From Paenibacillus_E allorhizoplanae (GTDB taxonomy: Bacteria > Bacillota > Bacilli > Paenibacillales > NBRC-103111), in contig NZ_CAKMMW010000007.1 of the NCBI RefSeq assembly GCF_927798215.1, forward strand, positions 62,001 through 126,000: a DNA stretch of 64,000 bases. The letters are read 5' to 3'. Shown one piece after another: positions 42,760 to 51,485 of the stretch; position 1 is the first letter of the stretch, and each line of letters begins with the position of its first letter. The notes beneath the pieces were generated by a model that worked only from the letters and a program-made list of their open reading frames with translations, searched no databases and was not told the origin of the DNA. The position numbers and the translations under genes were made by a program.

Positions 42760-44160
42760 ATGGATTTGACGCAATGGATCCGCGAGAGGCTGCTAGATCG
42801 TTTAGATATGGTCTCGCAAAGGATTGAGCAGGATGATTTCATCTGCACAATTTACTATATGATGGATGCGATTGATTTGGAGATGCTGCAAACGCATGTA
42901 CTGCGTAAGTTGCTGCAGCCATACCCCGGACGTAATGACGAGCGTCTCCAAAGTATATTTCAGAGCTACACGTTTTTTCCGACTACGTATAACGTTACAC
43001 ATACGCCAGAAGAAGCGCTAAAAGGCTTGTTTGACGGGTATGTCTTACTATGTATTTCTGGTGAGACGGCGGGCGTCCTGTTCCCATTTCCTCAAAAAGC
43101 AAAGCGAGAAGTTAGTGTTTCTGAGAATGAGAAGACCATTCGAGGTCCGAAGGAATCCTTCGTAGAAGATGTATGGACGAACTTGTCACTCATCCGTCAG
43201 CGTATCAAAAGCGAAAATCTTGTCGTTGAACAATTTATTATCGGGAGTGAATCACGAACCATTGTTCTTCTGGTCTATATGAATGGTCGCTGTGCCCCTG
43301 ATATGGTGCAGCAATTTAAAACGAAACTTCAGGAGATTCGAACGGACCATGTTCCAGGCAGCAGCTTTCTGGAAGAGTTACTAGACGATCGTCTTATATC
43401 TCCATTTCCGAAAATGCTGAATACAGAGAGACCTGATGTGGTGGTTTCTTCGTTATTTGAAGGACGTTTGGCGTTGCTGACAGACGGAACGCCAAGTAAT
43501 TTGGTCGCCCCCGCGACCTTATTGTCGTTTATGCAGTCGGCAGAGGATTATTATCAGCGCTATTTCTTCAGTAGCTGGATCCGTCTGCTGCGATACATTT
43601 TTTTTGTTGTCAGTCTAGTTTTGCCATCTGCTTATGTGGCCATTACGACCTTTCATCCAGAGATGCTTCCCTATAATATGCTGATCTCTTTGGCCGCAAG
43701 CAGGGATATTGTACCGTTCCCAGCGATCTTGGAGGCATTAATTATGGAGATAACGTTTGAAGTTATGAGAGAAGCGGGACAGCGTATCCCTACAACGATG
43801 GGCCAGACGATCTCCATCGTCGGAGCCATTGTCATAGGGGAAGCAGCTGTTCAGGCTGGCATCGTGAGTGCGCCAATGGTCATTATTGTTGCACTCACTG
43901 GGATTTCTTCCTTTGTTGTACCGCATTTCTCACTTACCTTAACGATTCGAATCCTGAGATTCGCGCTATTGTTTATCTCGGCGATATTTGGTCTTCTCGG
44001 ATTATTGATTGGGGTCTTTTTTATTTATATTCATTTGTTATCCCTGGAGTCTTATGGCACTCCCTATCTATCTCCATTCATTCCTTTTAAGTCTGAACAA
44101 ATGAGGGATGCCGCCGGCCGATTTCCTTGGACGAGTTGGATGAGCAAGAAACGACCTTGA
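42760..44160 (+). CDS. Spore germination receptor subunit A (GerA/GerKA family)
   Basis: A 466-residue GerAA-type protein: a hydrophilic N-terminal domain of about 250 residues (DFICTIYYMMDAIDLEML), then about five membrane segments with LPSAYVAITTFHPEMLP and PFPAILEALIMEITFEVMREAGQRIP, and a C-terminal hydrophilic tail. It forms the inner-membrane receptor for germinants with subunits B and C. First gene of the A-C-small-B operon. Confidence 0.95.
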   Translation: MDLTQWIRERLLDRLDMVSQRIEQDDFICTIYYMMDAIDLEMLQTHVLRKLLQPYPGRNDERLQSIFQSYTFFPTTYNVTHTPEEALKGLFDGYVLLCISGETAGVLFPFPQKAKREVSVSENEKTIRGPKESFVEDVWTNLSLIRQRIKSENLVVEQFIIGSESRTIVLLVYMNGRCAPDMVQQFKTKLQEIRTDHVPGSSFLEELLDDRLISPFPKMLNTERPDVVVSSLFEGRLALLTDGTPSNLVAPATLLSFMQSAEDYYQRYFFSSWIRLLRYIFFVVSLVLPSAYVAITTFHPEMLPYNMLISLAASRDIVPFPAILEALIMEITFEVMREAGQRIPTTMGQTISIVGAIVIGEAAVQAGIVSAPMVIIVALTGISSFVVPHFSLTLTIRILRFALLFISAIFGLLGLLIGVFFIYIHLLSLESYGTPYLSPFIPFKSEQMRDAAGRFPWTSWMSKKRP

Positions 44161-44180
44161 TCAATCAGGGAGGGGCTGCC

Positions 44181-45350
44181 ATGTTGCGAAATATAAAGCG
44201 TGTCGTTGTTATGCTAGTGCTTATCACGGCTGTCCCAACAGCATTAACAGGATGCTGGTCCAAACAAGAGCTTAACGACCGCACCTTCGTATCGACCATG
44301 CTTGTTGATTTGAATGAAGATGGGCAGACGGAAGTTTCTACGCTGTTCATGTTGCCAAATCGCATATCAAATGGACTAAATTCGAATAGTGTTAATCAAA
44401 AACCGTTCGTATCGATTTCGGGCAAAGGCTCGGATGTCGCTGAGGCTCTCCAACATATTCAGGCGGAGTTACCTAGATCGGTTACGTGGGGACAGATGCA
44501 AGTCATCGTGATTGGTGATCGTTTCGCACGTGCAGGGTTGACCCCTCTATTTGATCATTTGATTCGTGCAACGGACTTCAGGTTGCCGATCTATGTGTTT
44601 TATTTCAATGGTCTCGCCAGGAATCTAGCGAAGTTAGAATCTGTGTTTGAACGTTTCCCCACTGAAATTTGGCGAGAATCAGCGCATACCAAGCGAGTGC
44701 CTCCAATCAGAATCCGAGAATTATTATATGCCCAATGGAATAACTTAGGGGACTCTTATATTCCGGAGTTAACTTTGCGTGACCTTAAACTGCTGACAGA
44801 AGCCAAGAATGTGAAGTGGTCAGGGGTTGGAGGCGCAGCCATCATGAAAAATGGCGCCGTTACAGGTAGATTTACGAATGATGAAGCGATGGGCATTTTA
44901 ATCATGATGAACCAGATTCCTGAAATGATCATTACAGGGGAACTCCCAGATAAAAAGGGTGTTTTCAGTGCCAGGCTCATTGATGTGAAGCATAGGACGC
45001 GAGCGAATCGCAGCGGGAGCAGGGTCGCGATTCAGGTATCTATTCAGGCAAGAGCAGATCTCATTTCCATTGAATCCAATATGAACTTAAGCTCCACAGA
45101 AAATATTAAGTTGGTGGAGGCGGCAGTGAATGATCGTGTTAAACAAATGGTTCAATCTGCTGCCGATAAAGCGCAATCTCATCAGGCCGATGTATTTCAG
45201 TGGAGCGAGTTAGTGAAATATAAATACCCCGGGATGTGGCAGGAATGGGGGGAAAGTCCCCGCGAGATGATGTTTACACATACAGATCCGGAAATTCATG
45301 TTCATGTGGGCTTGCGAAGCACGGGAGTAAGCCGCTCAGCGAAACTTTGA
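44181..45350 (+). CDS. Spore germination receptor subunit C (lipoprotein)
   Basis: A 389-residue GerAC family lipoprotein: signal peptide with lipobox LTGC near residue 22 (PTALTGCWSKQELNDRTFV), and domain blocks ISGKGSDVAEALQHIQAELPRSVTWGQMQVIVIG and C-terminal DVFQWSELVKYKYPGMWQEW. It is anchored on the outer face of the spore inner membrane. ATG 44181 follows GGGAGGGG, 20 nt after the subunit A stop. Confidence 0.95.
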   Translation: MLRNIKRVVVMLVLITAVPTALTGCWSKQELNDRTFVSTMLVDLNEDGQTEVSTLFMLPNRISNGLNSNSVNQKPFVSISGKGSDVAEALQHIQAELPRSVTWGQMQVIVIGDRFARAGLTPLFDHLIRATDFRLPIYVFYFNGLARNLAKLESVFERFPTEIWRESAHTKRVPPIRIRELLYAQWNNLGDSYIPELTLRDLKLLTEAKNVKWSGVGGAAIMKNGAVTGRFTNDEAMGILIMMNQIPEMIITGELPDKKGVFSARLIDVKHRTRANRSGSRVAIQVSIQARADLISIESNMNLSSTENIKLVEAAVNDRVKQMVQSAADKAQSHQADVFQWSELVKYKYPGMWQEWGESPREMMFTHTDPEIHVHVGLRSTGVSRSAKL

Positions 45351-45372
45351 ATTCGGAAGGAGATCACAGTCC

Positions 45373-45594
45373 TTGTTATATTTAACCATGGGTATCGCTT
45401 GTATCCTGTTCTATCAAATGTCGTTGCTGCGACGTCAATCCGCAAGCCCGAAAGAAAGGAGACTTGCTCTGTCGGTTACCGGTGTCGCGTTTGTTTTTGG
45501 CACCATCAGTATCTTCTGGCCGGAGTGGGTAAATCCCAGTCAGGCAATTCGATTGCTATTTGAGCCGATTCAAAACTTCATTATTCAAGGATAG
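45373..45594 (+). CDS. Small two-TM germination receptor (D-type) subunit candidate
   Basis: A 73-residue protein with two membrane segments (about residues 2-16 and 30-48). TTG start 8 nt after AAGGAGAT. Position between C and B inside a ger operon, size and topology match the small D-type subunits that modulate GerA-type receptors in Bacillus; sequence similarity cannot be judged here. Confidence 0.72.
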   Translation: MLYLTMGIACILFYQMSLLRRQSASPKERRLALSVTGVAFVFGTISIFWPEWVNPSQAIRLLFEPIQNFIIQG

Positions 45595-45617
45595 GCATAT
45601 GCAGGGAGGCGGCAAGG

Positions 45618-46715
45618 GTGAAGCAACATGGAACAGTGACAGGATTGCAGTTGGGTGCCTTGACCTTTGTGTTCGTATTTTCTACCACGATAGCCTTTCT
45701 CATCAGTCCTCTTGCGGGTGCGGCTTCCTTTGACGGCGGATTATGCATATTACTTGCCTCGATCTGTGGCACAGGGATTGCGACCCTTAGCCTTCGGTTT
45801 GCTCTGCGCCAGCCCTCGAACTATCTCGGTGAGTACGGTGGTACCCTCATAAACAAGTATCTGCATAAAGGAATTCTGTTTCTGATGTCATTTTTTTTTC
45901 TGCATCTGGCCTCTTATATTTTGCGCGAATTTACCGACTTCTTCATACCGACTTATTTGCGGGAAACCCCGCCCGTCGCTGTTGCTGTGCTGGTCATGGT
46001 TGCCGTTGCGTCTTTGACCCAATCCGGTGTTTCAACTGTGTTCAGATTCGCACAGGGCTGCTTTTTATTTATAGGCGTGCTGTTCGTGTTGAAACCATTG
46101 TTTTTTCTAACGGCTATGGATACACCGATGTGGTACGAGTTTACTCGTATTCATGATTGGAAGGCACTGTGGGCTCAAACGTATGCGATTATCCCATGGT
46201 ATGGTGAATTAATTATGTTCTCGTATATCGTCCCGGAGCTAAATACGAAGCAAAAAAACCGCAAAATCATTTGGATAGGATCCTTGGCTGGCACTTACAT
46301 CCTCCTTGTAGAATTTCTGTTGATGATGTTTTTCTTCGGGCCTAAGCTTGGGGCTACTTTAATGTATCCTGCGCTTGAGCTTACCGGATTCCTGCATTTA
46401 GGAGACTTTCTACGCAACACAGATGCGCTCATTGTCTCGATCTGGTTCACGGGCTATTTCATTAAGCTAAGTATTATTTTTACGATAGGAACGCTGCTAT
46501 TCTCGCAAGCCTTGTCGCTAAGTAATTACAAACCAATTACATTCTCGCTGGCGGCTATTGTTGTCTCGCTTTCACTTATTTTAGCTAAGAACCCCGTAGA
46601 GCTGGCGGAATATTTCAATAGCAGTTGGGCGACTTTTGCCCTATTCGTAGAGAGTCTGTTCTTCATCTATCCAATCGTCTCCTGGGTCAAAAACCGAAGA
46701 ACCCGCAGTAATTAA
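45618..46715 (+). CDS. Spore germination receptor subunit B (GerB/endospore permease)
   Basis: A 365-residue permease of the GerAB/APC-like group with ten predicted membrane segments: TGLQLGALTFVFVFSTTIAFLI, REFTDFFIPTYLRETPP, AQTYAIIPWYGELIMFSYIVPELNTKQKN. It is probably the germinant-sensing subunit. GTG start 10 nt after GGGAGG. Last gene of the operon. Confidence 0.93.
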   Translation: MKQHGTVTGLQLGALTFVFVFSTTIAFLISPLAGAASFDGGLCILLASICGTGIATLSLRFALRQPSNYLGEYGGTLINKYLHKGILFLMSFFFLHLASYILREFTDFFIPTYLRETPPVAVAVLVMVAVASLTQSGVSTVFRFAQGCFLFIGVLFVLKPLFFLTAMDTPMWYEFTRIHDWKALWAQTYAIIPWYGELIMFSYIVPELNTKQKNRKIIWIGSLAGTYILLVEFLLMMFFFGPKLGATLMYPALELTGFLHLGDFLRNTDALIVSIWFTGYFIKLSIIFTIGTLLFSQALSLSNYKPITFSLAAIVVSLSLILAKNPVELAEYFNSSWATFALFVESLFFIYPIVSWVKNRRTRSN

Positions 46716-46805
46716 CCGCCTTCTCAATCCTAATGCGGTCTATGGGTCCAATTCCTTTCATACATTTTGAATGAAAGAAAGGCGTTCGGAGGAGGGGCTG
46801 GCAGG

Positions 46806-47639
46806 ATGCAAGAGAAGCAAATAACTGTGAAGGAAGAGCATCTATTTTGGCTCGAAGTGTTGGAAGACCACGCGCATTTTCTGAGGGATTATTTATCTCC
46901 CGTGGAGACCAAGTGGTGGCAGGAAGCGCAGAGGTTTATCCCGCTATTTCAAGAGGCTATCCGACAGGCGAAAGGATTATCACCGGTAGATAAAGCGGAT
47001 TCTCCGAACATGCAGGCCTTCGCGAGATATGTATATCCCCTAGCGGACGCCTATTGTAGGCTAGAAGGGCACATGCAGCATTTACGGCTGTGGAATCGCG
47101 TCAATCTGAATCTGACGCCTTCTTACTTTAATGGGACGATTAATGAAAACCGCGAGTATTTGCGGAAACTTACGTATTGGACACAAGGCGTTCCCGCTGT
47201 GCCCTTAACGCTGACTCAATTGTTGGATTTATGGCTGGAGGATCAACTGGGGCATGCCGTATTGCTGAATGGGCTGCTGGATCCAGTGGAGCGTATCCTT
47301 GGCATGGAGACGGATAAGTTTGTTTCGATTTTCTCGTCCTATATGGTAAAAAATCGTGCGATGCAAGGTTATCTGCGCTTTACGCCGCCAGGTTTTCCAG
47401 CCGAGGCGCAGTTCGCTAAGGAAGTACTCGGAACCGTGAAAGCCTTCTATGACTTCGTGCAGCGAATCGTCGTTGAGTACCGTAACGACCAATTGCTATC
47501 GAAAGCAACACTCCGATTTCTAGAACATCATTTTCCAGAGTCGTGCTATTTCATGCGGAAGCTGACTGCATTTATCCCGGACGCGCCGCCATTGGGGAAT
47601 TGTCCGCTAACGCGTCCTTCGCTAAATCAGCCCGATTAA
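46806..47639 (+). CDS. DUF2935 protein
   Basis: A 277-residue helical protein with two DUF2935 units: EEHLFWLEVLEDHAHFLRDYLSP in the first and WLEDQLGHAVLLNGLLDPVE in the second. The EEHxFWxxIxxDHAxF pattern provides His/Glu residues suited to a di-metal centre. Common in spore formers; function unknown. ATG 46806 lies just after GGAGGAGGGG. It converges with a 4-bp overlap on the thioesterase gene. Confidence 0.88.
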   Translation: MQEKQITVKEEHLFWLEVLEDHAHFLRDYLSPVETKWWQEAQRFIPLFQEAIRQAKGLSPVDKADSPNMQAFARYVYPLADAYCRLEGHMQHLRLWNRVNLNLTPSYFNGTINENREYLRKLTYWTQGVPAVPLTLTQLLDLWLEDQLGHAVLLNGLLDPVERILGMETDKFVSIFSSYMVKNRAMQGYLRFTPPGFPAEAQFAKEVLGTVKAFYDFVQRIVVEYRNDQLLSKATLRFLEHHFPESCYFMRKLTAFIPDAPPLGNCPLTRPSLNQPD

Positions 47640-48028
47640 GCAAAATACTTCCTTAATGCCGCCGGGGCCTCCCGGCTTTTGCGCGTTAGGCTGTCCATCG
47701 TCACGCTGGTCACGAGGGCATCGGCACACAGTTCACCTTGCTCATTGCGGATCTCCTGCTGCAGTATATAACTGGTGTTGCCAATCTTCTCGGGGCGACA
47801 ACTCACTGTCAGGTGCTCCCCTTGTTTGCACTCTTTCCGGTAATTAATGTTGATATTAACAGTCACCGTTTGAATTCCGAGGGCACCGAAAGTCTTGTAA
47901 GATAGCTCACACGTCTCATACCACTCTTCACGTCCCCATTCGAGGTACTCCAAATATTTCGCATTATTTACATGTCCGTTCACATCAATTTCCGTGGAGC
48001 GAACGATGATCGCTAATTTCGTTTCCAT
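47636..48028 (-). CDS. Acyl-CoA thioesterase (4HBT hot-dog fold)
   Basis: A 130-residue hot-dog protein: RSTEIDVNGHVNNAKYLEYLEWGREEW holds the active-site Asp15, as in YbgC/FadM-like enzymes, and VNININYRKECKQGEHLTV the central strands. It hydrolyses acyl-CoA or acyl-ACP. Its 3' end overlaps the convergent DUF2935 gene. Confidence 0.9.
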   Translation of the reverse strand: METKLAIIVRSTEIDVNGHVNNAKYLEYLEWGREEWYETCELSYKTFGALGIQTVTVNININYRKECKQGEHLTVSCRPEKIGNTSYILQQEIRNEQGELCADALVTSVTMDSLTRKSREAPAALRKYFA

Positions 48029-48132
48029 ATGTGTGATCTCCTTTGTTTAAATGAGTAGTCTGAAAGGAAGCTGTAAGCCCTAAGCTGTAGCCCGTGATCC
48101 ATAACTCGTGACCGCCGAACCGCCATAACACA

Positions 48133-48209
48133 CCCGTAACCCGTAACCCGTAACCCGTAACCCGTAGCCCGTAGCCCGTAGCCCGTAACCCGTAACCCGT
48201 AGCCCGTAA
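48133..48209. repeat. Heptanucleotide array (CCCGTAA/CCCGTAG)11
   Basis: Eleven perfect-length 7-bp units in the order AAAAGGGAAGA by last base. Flanks to about 48060 and 48260 hold degenerate copies. The 660-bp gap 48029-48688 otherwise holds element E and no supported gene. Confidence 0.95.
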
Positions 48210-48281
48210 TTGCCGAACCTCCCCGAACTCCGGCGTTCTCCGTAACTCCGTAACCCCGGATCAATCCTTCTCGCTCCGTGC

Positions 48282-48468
48282 ATGTTGCATTCCATGCAAC
48301 ATTAACGTAGGAATTATCGCTGTAAACGTAGGAATGATGTAATTTGTACAACATTCGTAACTGTTTTCCTTCGAATAGGCCGATTTCGGCTCAAAATGTT
48401 GTATGAACTACAACATTCGTAGGAATATTGCACAATATGAGGCGTAATGTTGTACCAAATACAACACA
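48282..48468. repeat. Four-palindrome intergenic element E
   Basis: Four palindromes of (A)ATGTTGT..ACAACAT(T) type: 48282-48302 (ATGTTGCAT-TCC-ATGCAACAT), 48333-48355, 48395-48417 (perfect 8-7-8) and 48446-48468. Centres are spaced 52, 62 and 51 bp. Confidence 0.75.
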
Positions 48469-48688
48469 ACTGAGTATTCGAAAGTGGGAAGGGCAATAAT
48501 TGCAGATGTCTCTCCCCTTACATTCCTTATTATAGCTTTCCTGCTAGCGGGATAACCAGTAGCGACTCATAAGGTTCCAACATTTGGGGAAACTATGCGA
48601 GGCGTGTTTATATGTACCTAAGTGTGGGTAGTAGTGGGTACGGTACTAAGTGAATAGAAGTAGTCTGACAGGACCAAGGAGGGAAATT

Positions 48689-50077
48689 ATGACGCAAGAA
48701 TATCGCATAGAACGTGATACCATGGGAGAAATCAGAGTACCTGTGGATAAGTTGTGGGGGGCACAGACGCAGCGCAGCTTCGAAAATTTCAAAATCGGCA
48801 CGGAGCGAATGCCGCCTCGCTTGATAAGCGCCTTCGCACTGCTCAAAAAAGCAGCTGCCCACGTCAACCGCGATCTCGGCGGATTGCCGGCGGATAAAGC
48901 GGAGGCAATCTCCCAAGCGGCGGATGAAATCGTACAAGGCCGCTGGGACGACGAGTTCCCGCTTGTCGTCTGGCAGACGGGCAGCGGGACGCAGTCGAAC
49001 ATGAACGTCAACGAGGTGATCGCTCACCGCGGCAGCGAACTGCTCGGGGATGGCGCTTCGCGCATCCATCCCAATGATGATGTGAATCGTTCGCAGAGCT
49101 CGAACGATACGTTCCCGACCGCGATGCACGTTGCCGGTGTCATCGCGGTAGAGCAAGAGCTGCTGCCTGCGCTGGAGCTGCTGCAGGGGACGCTGCACAC
49201 CAAGATGTCGGCCTTCGCCGACATCGTCAAGATCGGCCGCACCCACCTGCAGGACGCGACCCCGCTGACGCTGGGTCAGGAGATCAGCGGTTGGTGGGCG
49301 ATGCTGGACATGACGGCGCGCATGGTACGCAGCGCCGTGGATACGATGCGCGAGCTCGCGATCGGCGGGACCGCCGTCGGCACGGGGCTGAACGCGCATC
49401 CCGAATTCGGTGCCCGCGTCGCCGAAGCCCTGACTCGCGAGACGGGCACTCGCTTCGTCTCGGCGGAGAACAAATATCATGCCCTGACCAGCCATGATCA
49501 GATCGTTTACGCCCATGGCGCGCTGAAGGCGCTGGCGGCGAACTTAATGAAGATAGCCAATGATGTTCGCTGGCTATCGAGCGGCCCCCGCTGCGGAATC
49601 GGTGAAATCACGATTCCAGAGAACGAGCCCGGCAGCTCGATCATGCCGGGCAAGGTCAACCCCACGCAGAGCGAAGCGATGACGATGGTCGTATGCCAGG
49701 TGATGGGCAACGATGCGGCCATCGGCTTCGCCGCTAGCCAAGGCAATTTCGAGCTGAACGTGTTCAAGCCCGTGATCATCCACAACTTCCTGCAGTCTGT
49801 GCGACTGCTGGCCGACAGCATGCGCTCGTTCAATGACCATTGCCTCGCGGGCATGGAACCGAATCGCGCGGTGATTCAGCGCAATCTCGAGCAATCGCTT
49901 ATGCTGGTCACGGCGCTCAACCCGTATATCGGGTATGAGAAGGCAGCCAGCATTGCGAAGCAAGCGCATAAGGAAGGGCTGACGCTGAAGGAGTCAGCGG
50001 TGCGCAGCGGCTACTTGACGGCGGAACAATTCGACAGCTACGTGAAGCCAGCAGATATGGTACACCCAAAGGCATAA
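48689..50077 (+). CDS. fumC: Class II fumarate hydratase
   Basis: A 462-residue fumarase: TQTSMNVNE-type block (GSGTQSNMNVNEVIAHR), NDDVNRSQSSNDTFPTAMH, GRTHLQDATPLTLGQE with the catalytic His, and the signature GSSIMPGKVNPTQSE with the catalytic Ser. It is a TCA-cycle enzyme interconverting fumarate and malate. ATG 48689 follows AAGGAGGG, excluding the longer frame from 48650. Much of it is GC-rich. Confidence 0.97.
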   Translation: MTQEYRIERDTMGEIRVPVDKLWGAQTQRSFENFKIGTERMPPRLISAFALLKKAAAHVNRDLGGLPADKAEAISQAADEIVQGRWDDEFPLVVWQTGSGTQSNMNVNEVIAHRGSELLGDGASRIHPNDDVNRSQSSNDTFPTAMHVAGVIAVEQELLPALELLQGTLHTKMSAFADIVKIGRTHLQDATPLTLGQEISGWWAMLDMTARMVRSAVDTMRELAIGGTAVGTGLNAHPEFGARVAEALTRETGTRFVSAENKYHALTSHDQIVYAHGALKALAANLMKIANDVRWLSSGPRCGIGEITIPENEPGSSIMPGKVNPTQSEAMTMVVCQVMGNDAAIGFAASQGNFELNVFKPVIIHNFLQSVRLLADSMRSFNDHCLAGMEPNRAVIQRNLEQSLMLVTALNPYIGYEKAASIAKQAHKEGLTLKESAVRSGYLTAEQFDSYVKPADMVHPKA

Positions 50078-50091
50078 GGCCAGAACATAGG

Positions 50092-50136
50092 GAAGAGGGT
50101 ATCCCAAAGCCATATATGTGGCGGGATACCCTCTTC
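50092..50136 (+). terminator. Terminator of fumC
   Basis: A perfect 14-bp stem GAAGAGGGTATCCC / GGGATACCCTCTTC with an inner CCATATATGTGG hairpin. It shares the CCCAAAGCCAT(A/G)TAT(A/G)TGG core with the terminator at 59949. Confidence 0.85.
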
Positions 50137-50210
50137 TGAGTGTATGCAGTTGTTAAGCATGTGAAATGCAATCATACATTCTTTCTTATCGAATGAAGCT
50201 CCTAATCAGA

Positions 50211-50365
50211 AATGCACGCAAATAGGCAACTATTTCTGCTAGCATGCATCAATTTGGAGCTTTTTCGGTCATATAGGTTGCACTTTCGCACGTATTTGCC
50301 TATGTTTAGGTGGTTTCGTCGAAAAAGCGTGCTCTTTTGCATCTTTGCCCATGTACGCATACATG
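50211..50365. repeat. Imperfect long inverted repeat (element F)
   Basis: GCTTTTTCG (50259-50267) and CGAAAAAGC (50320-50328) form a perfect 9-bp inverted repeat. Flanking ATAGGCAAC (50222) and TTTGCCTAT (50295), with a weaker pair at 50273 and 50344, continue the inverted symmetry. No gene supported here. Confidence 0.5.
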
Positions 50366-50413
50366 AACTATTCTCTATCTTCCGATTGTGGTCCTCTCCA
50401 TCTCTCCAATCCA

Positions 50414-50827
50414 CTACGGCATCGGATCAGGAACCATATCATTCTCTATGAGCTCGCTATTGGTTTTCATATGTTTCATTTCATTCCCGAGCTTCTTCAT
50501 TTCATCCATATCCTGAGCCATCGAGCCATTATTGGCTTCCTCAATGGATTTACCAGCCGATCCGTTGCAGATCTGCTCGAGTTCAATTAGTTTATCCAGC
50601 GCGGCCCGGCGAACTTGAAGAGGAACGAATTGGTTATCATTGAAATCGGCCTCATGGAAATGCACGGTTGTGTTCCCAAGTTCGGAGGTTATGGTAGTTA
50701 ACGTCAACGGATAAGCCGCTGAAGTGGCATCGTTGTAGATATCAATGCGGTAAACGGACTTCTCGACGTATTCCATACGTTCAAGTCCGAGGTCAGTTAA
50801 TTGTTGATGCAAGGCATGTTTGTCCAT
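50414..50827 (-). CDS. Hypothetical protein downstream of the YtxH gene
   Basis: A 137-residue soluble protein with a charged helical C-terminus rich in Met and Lys; no family recognised. ATG 50827 follows AAAGGAGTG. It starts 47 bp after the YtxH gene and is probably read from the same SigB-type promoter. Confidence 0.7.
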   Translation of the reverse strand: MDKHALHQQLTDLGLERMEYVEKSVYRIDIYNDATSAAYPLTLTTITSELGNTTVHFHEADFNDNQFVPLQVRRAALDKLIELEQICNGSAGKSIEEANNGSMAQDMDEMKKLGNEMKHMKTNSELIENDMVPDPMP

Positions 50828-50874
50828 CAGAAAGCACTCCTTTAAGTAGGGGGAGACCCCCATTACAACTGGTG

Positions 50875-51231
50875 TTAATTATTTTGAAAGGTTGTTTTTG
50901 CTGCCTGGATCGAGTCTGTGACACGATGCTGACTTTCTTTGGCTGTTTCTTTGGCTGTATCGACAAGATCCTCTGTTTTTTGGCTAACGGTTTCCGCAAG
51001 GGCTTTGGAGCTGTCGCTTACGGTTTCCGCAAGGGCTTTGGAACTTTCGCTTACGGAGGAGGCAAGCTCTTTCGTTTTATCCTGCCAAGTGCGATAGGTG
51101 CTCATTAGGTCTTGGCGTAGCTTGGACCCCGCTTTAGGGGCAACTAACAATGAGGCAATCGCGCCGACAGCACCACCAATCATTAGACCTAACCATAATC
51201 CGCCTTTGTTCGTCTCGACTACTTCACTCAT
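50875..51231 (-). CDS. YtxH-domain general stress protein
   Basis: A 118-residue protein: N-terminal membrane segment GLWLGLMIGGAVGAIASLLVAPKAGSKLRQDL is the YtxH signature, followed by an amphipathic Ala/Ser/Lys helix with the 11-residue unit SSKALAETVSD repeated in tandem. A SigB-type promoter lies 50-75 bp upstream. Function unknown; family members are stress-induced. Confidence 0.88.
   Translation of the reverse strand: MSEVVETNKGGLWLGLMIGGAVGAIASLLVAPKAGSKLRQDLMSTYRTWQDKTKELASSVSESSKALAETVSDSSKALAETVSQKTEDLVDTAKETAKESQHRVTDSIQAAKTTFQNN
50981..51050. repeat. 33-bp in-frame tandem duplication in the YtxH gene
   Basis: GGTTTCCGCAAGGGCTTTGG recurs 33 bp apart (50987 and 51020), encoding two copies of SSKALAETVSD/Q. 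Confidence 0.8.
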
Positions 51232-51280
51232 ACGTCATCTCTCCTTCAGTTTGGGGTATGTTACACGTCCATACTTACAT

Positions 51281-51306
51281 GTACCCGCATAGAGGCATAT
51301 TGAAAC
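51281..51306 (-). promoter_or_regulatory. SigB-type promoter of the YtxH gene
   Basis: Minus strand GTTTCA (51306-51301), 14 bp, GGGTAC (51286-51281). Confidence 0.8.
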
Positions 51307-51485
51307 AGGGGAGGGTACAACTAATAACTTGCCGAGTTTATTTATGCCTTAAGTAATGGGGAAAATTGGTTAAATTTAAAAGTTTCTTTATTACATGATT
51401 GAATTGTCTGCGATAGGGTTATAGGATATATGATAGATTATACATATGGGACTCAGTTCCTATTTACCCGAAAGGGGTTAGCGCT

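Noticed and set aside
48133..48209. Possible CRISPR or telomere-like array
   Set aside because: Units are contiguous 7-mers without spacers and no cas genes are near; a simple tandem repeat explains it.
48013..48354. A 113-codon minus-strand ORF with a repeated GYGLRVT peptide
   Set aside because: It is the translation of the 7-bp array, which is open in every minus frame; it has no ribosome binding site and runs into element E.
48608..49516. A 302-codon minus-strand ORF
   Set aside because: Antisense to fumC in a GC-rich stretch; no domain and Arg/His/Ala-rich composition.
51336..51363. Possible SigB promoter (GTTTAT..GGGGAA) upstream of rsbY
   Set aside because: The spacing is 16 bp, not the 14 bp of the four good sites, and the -10 is weak.
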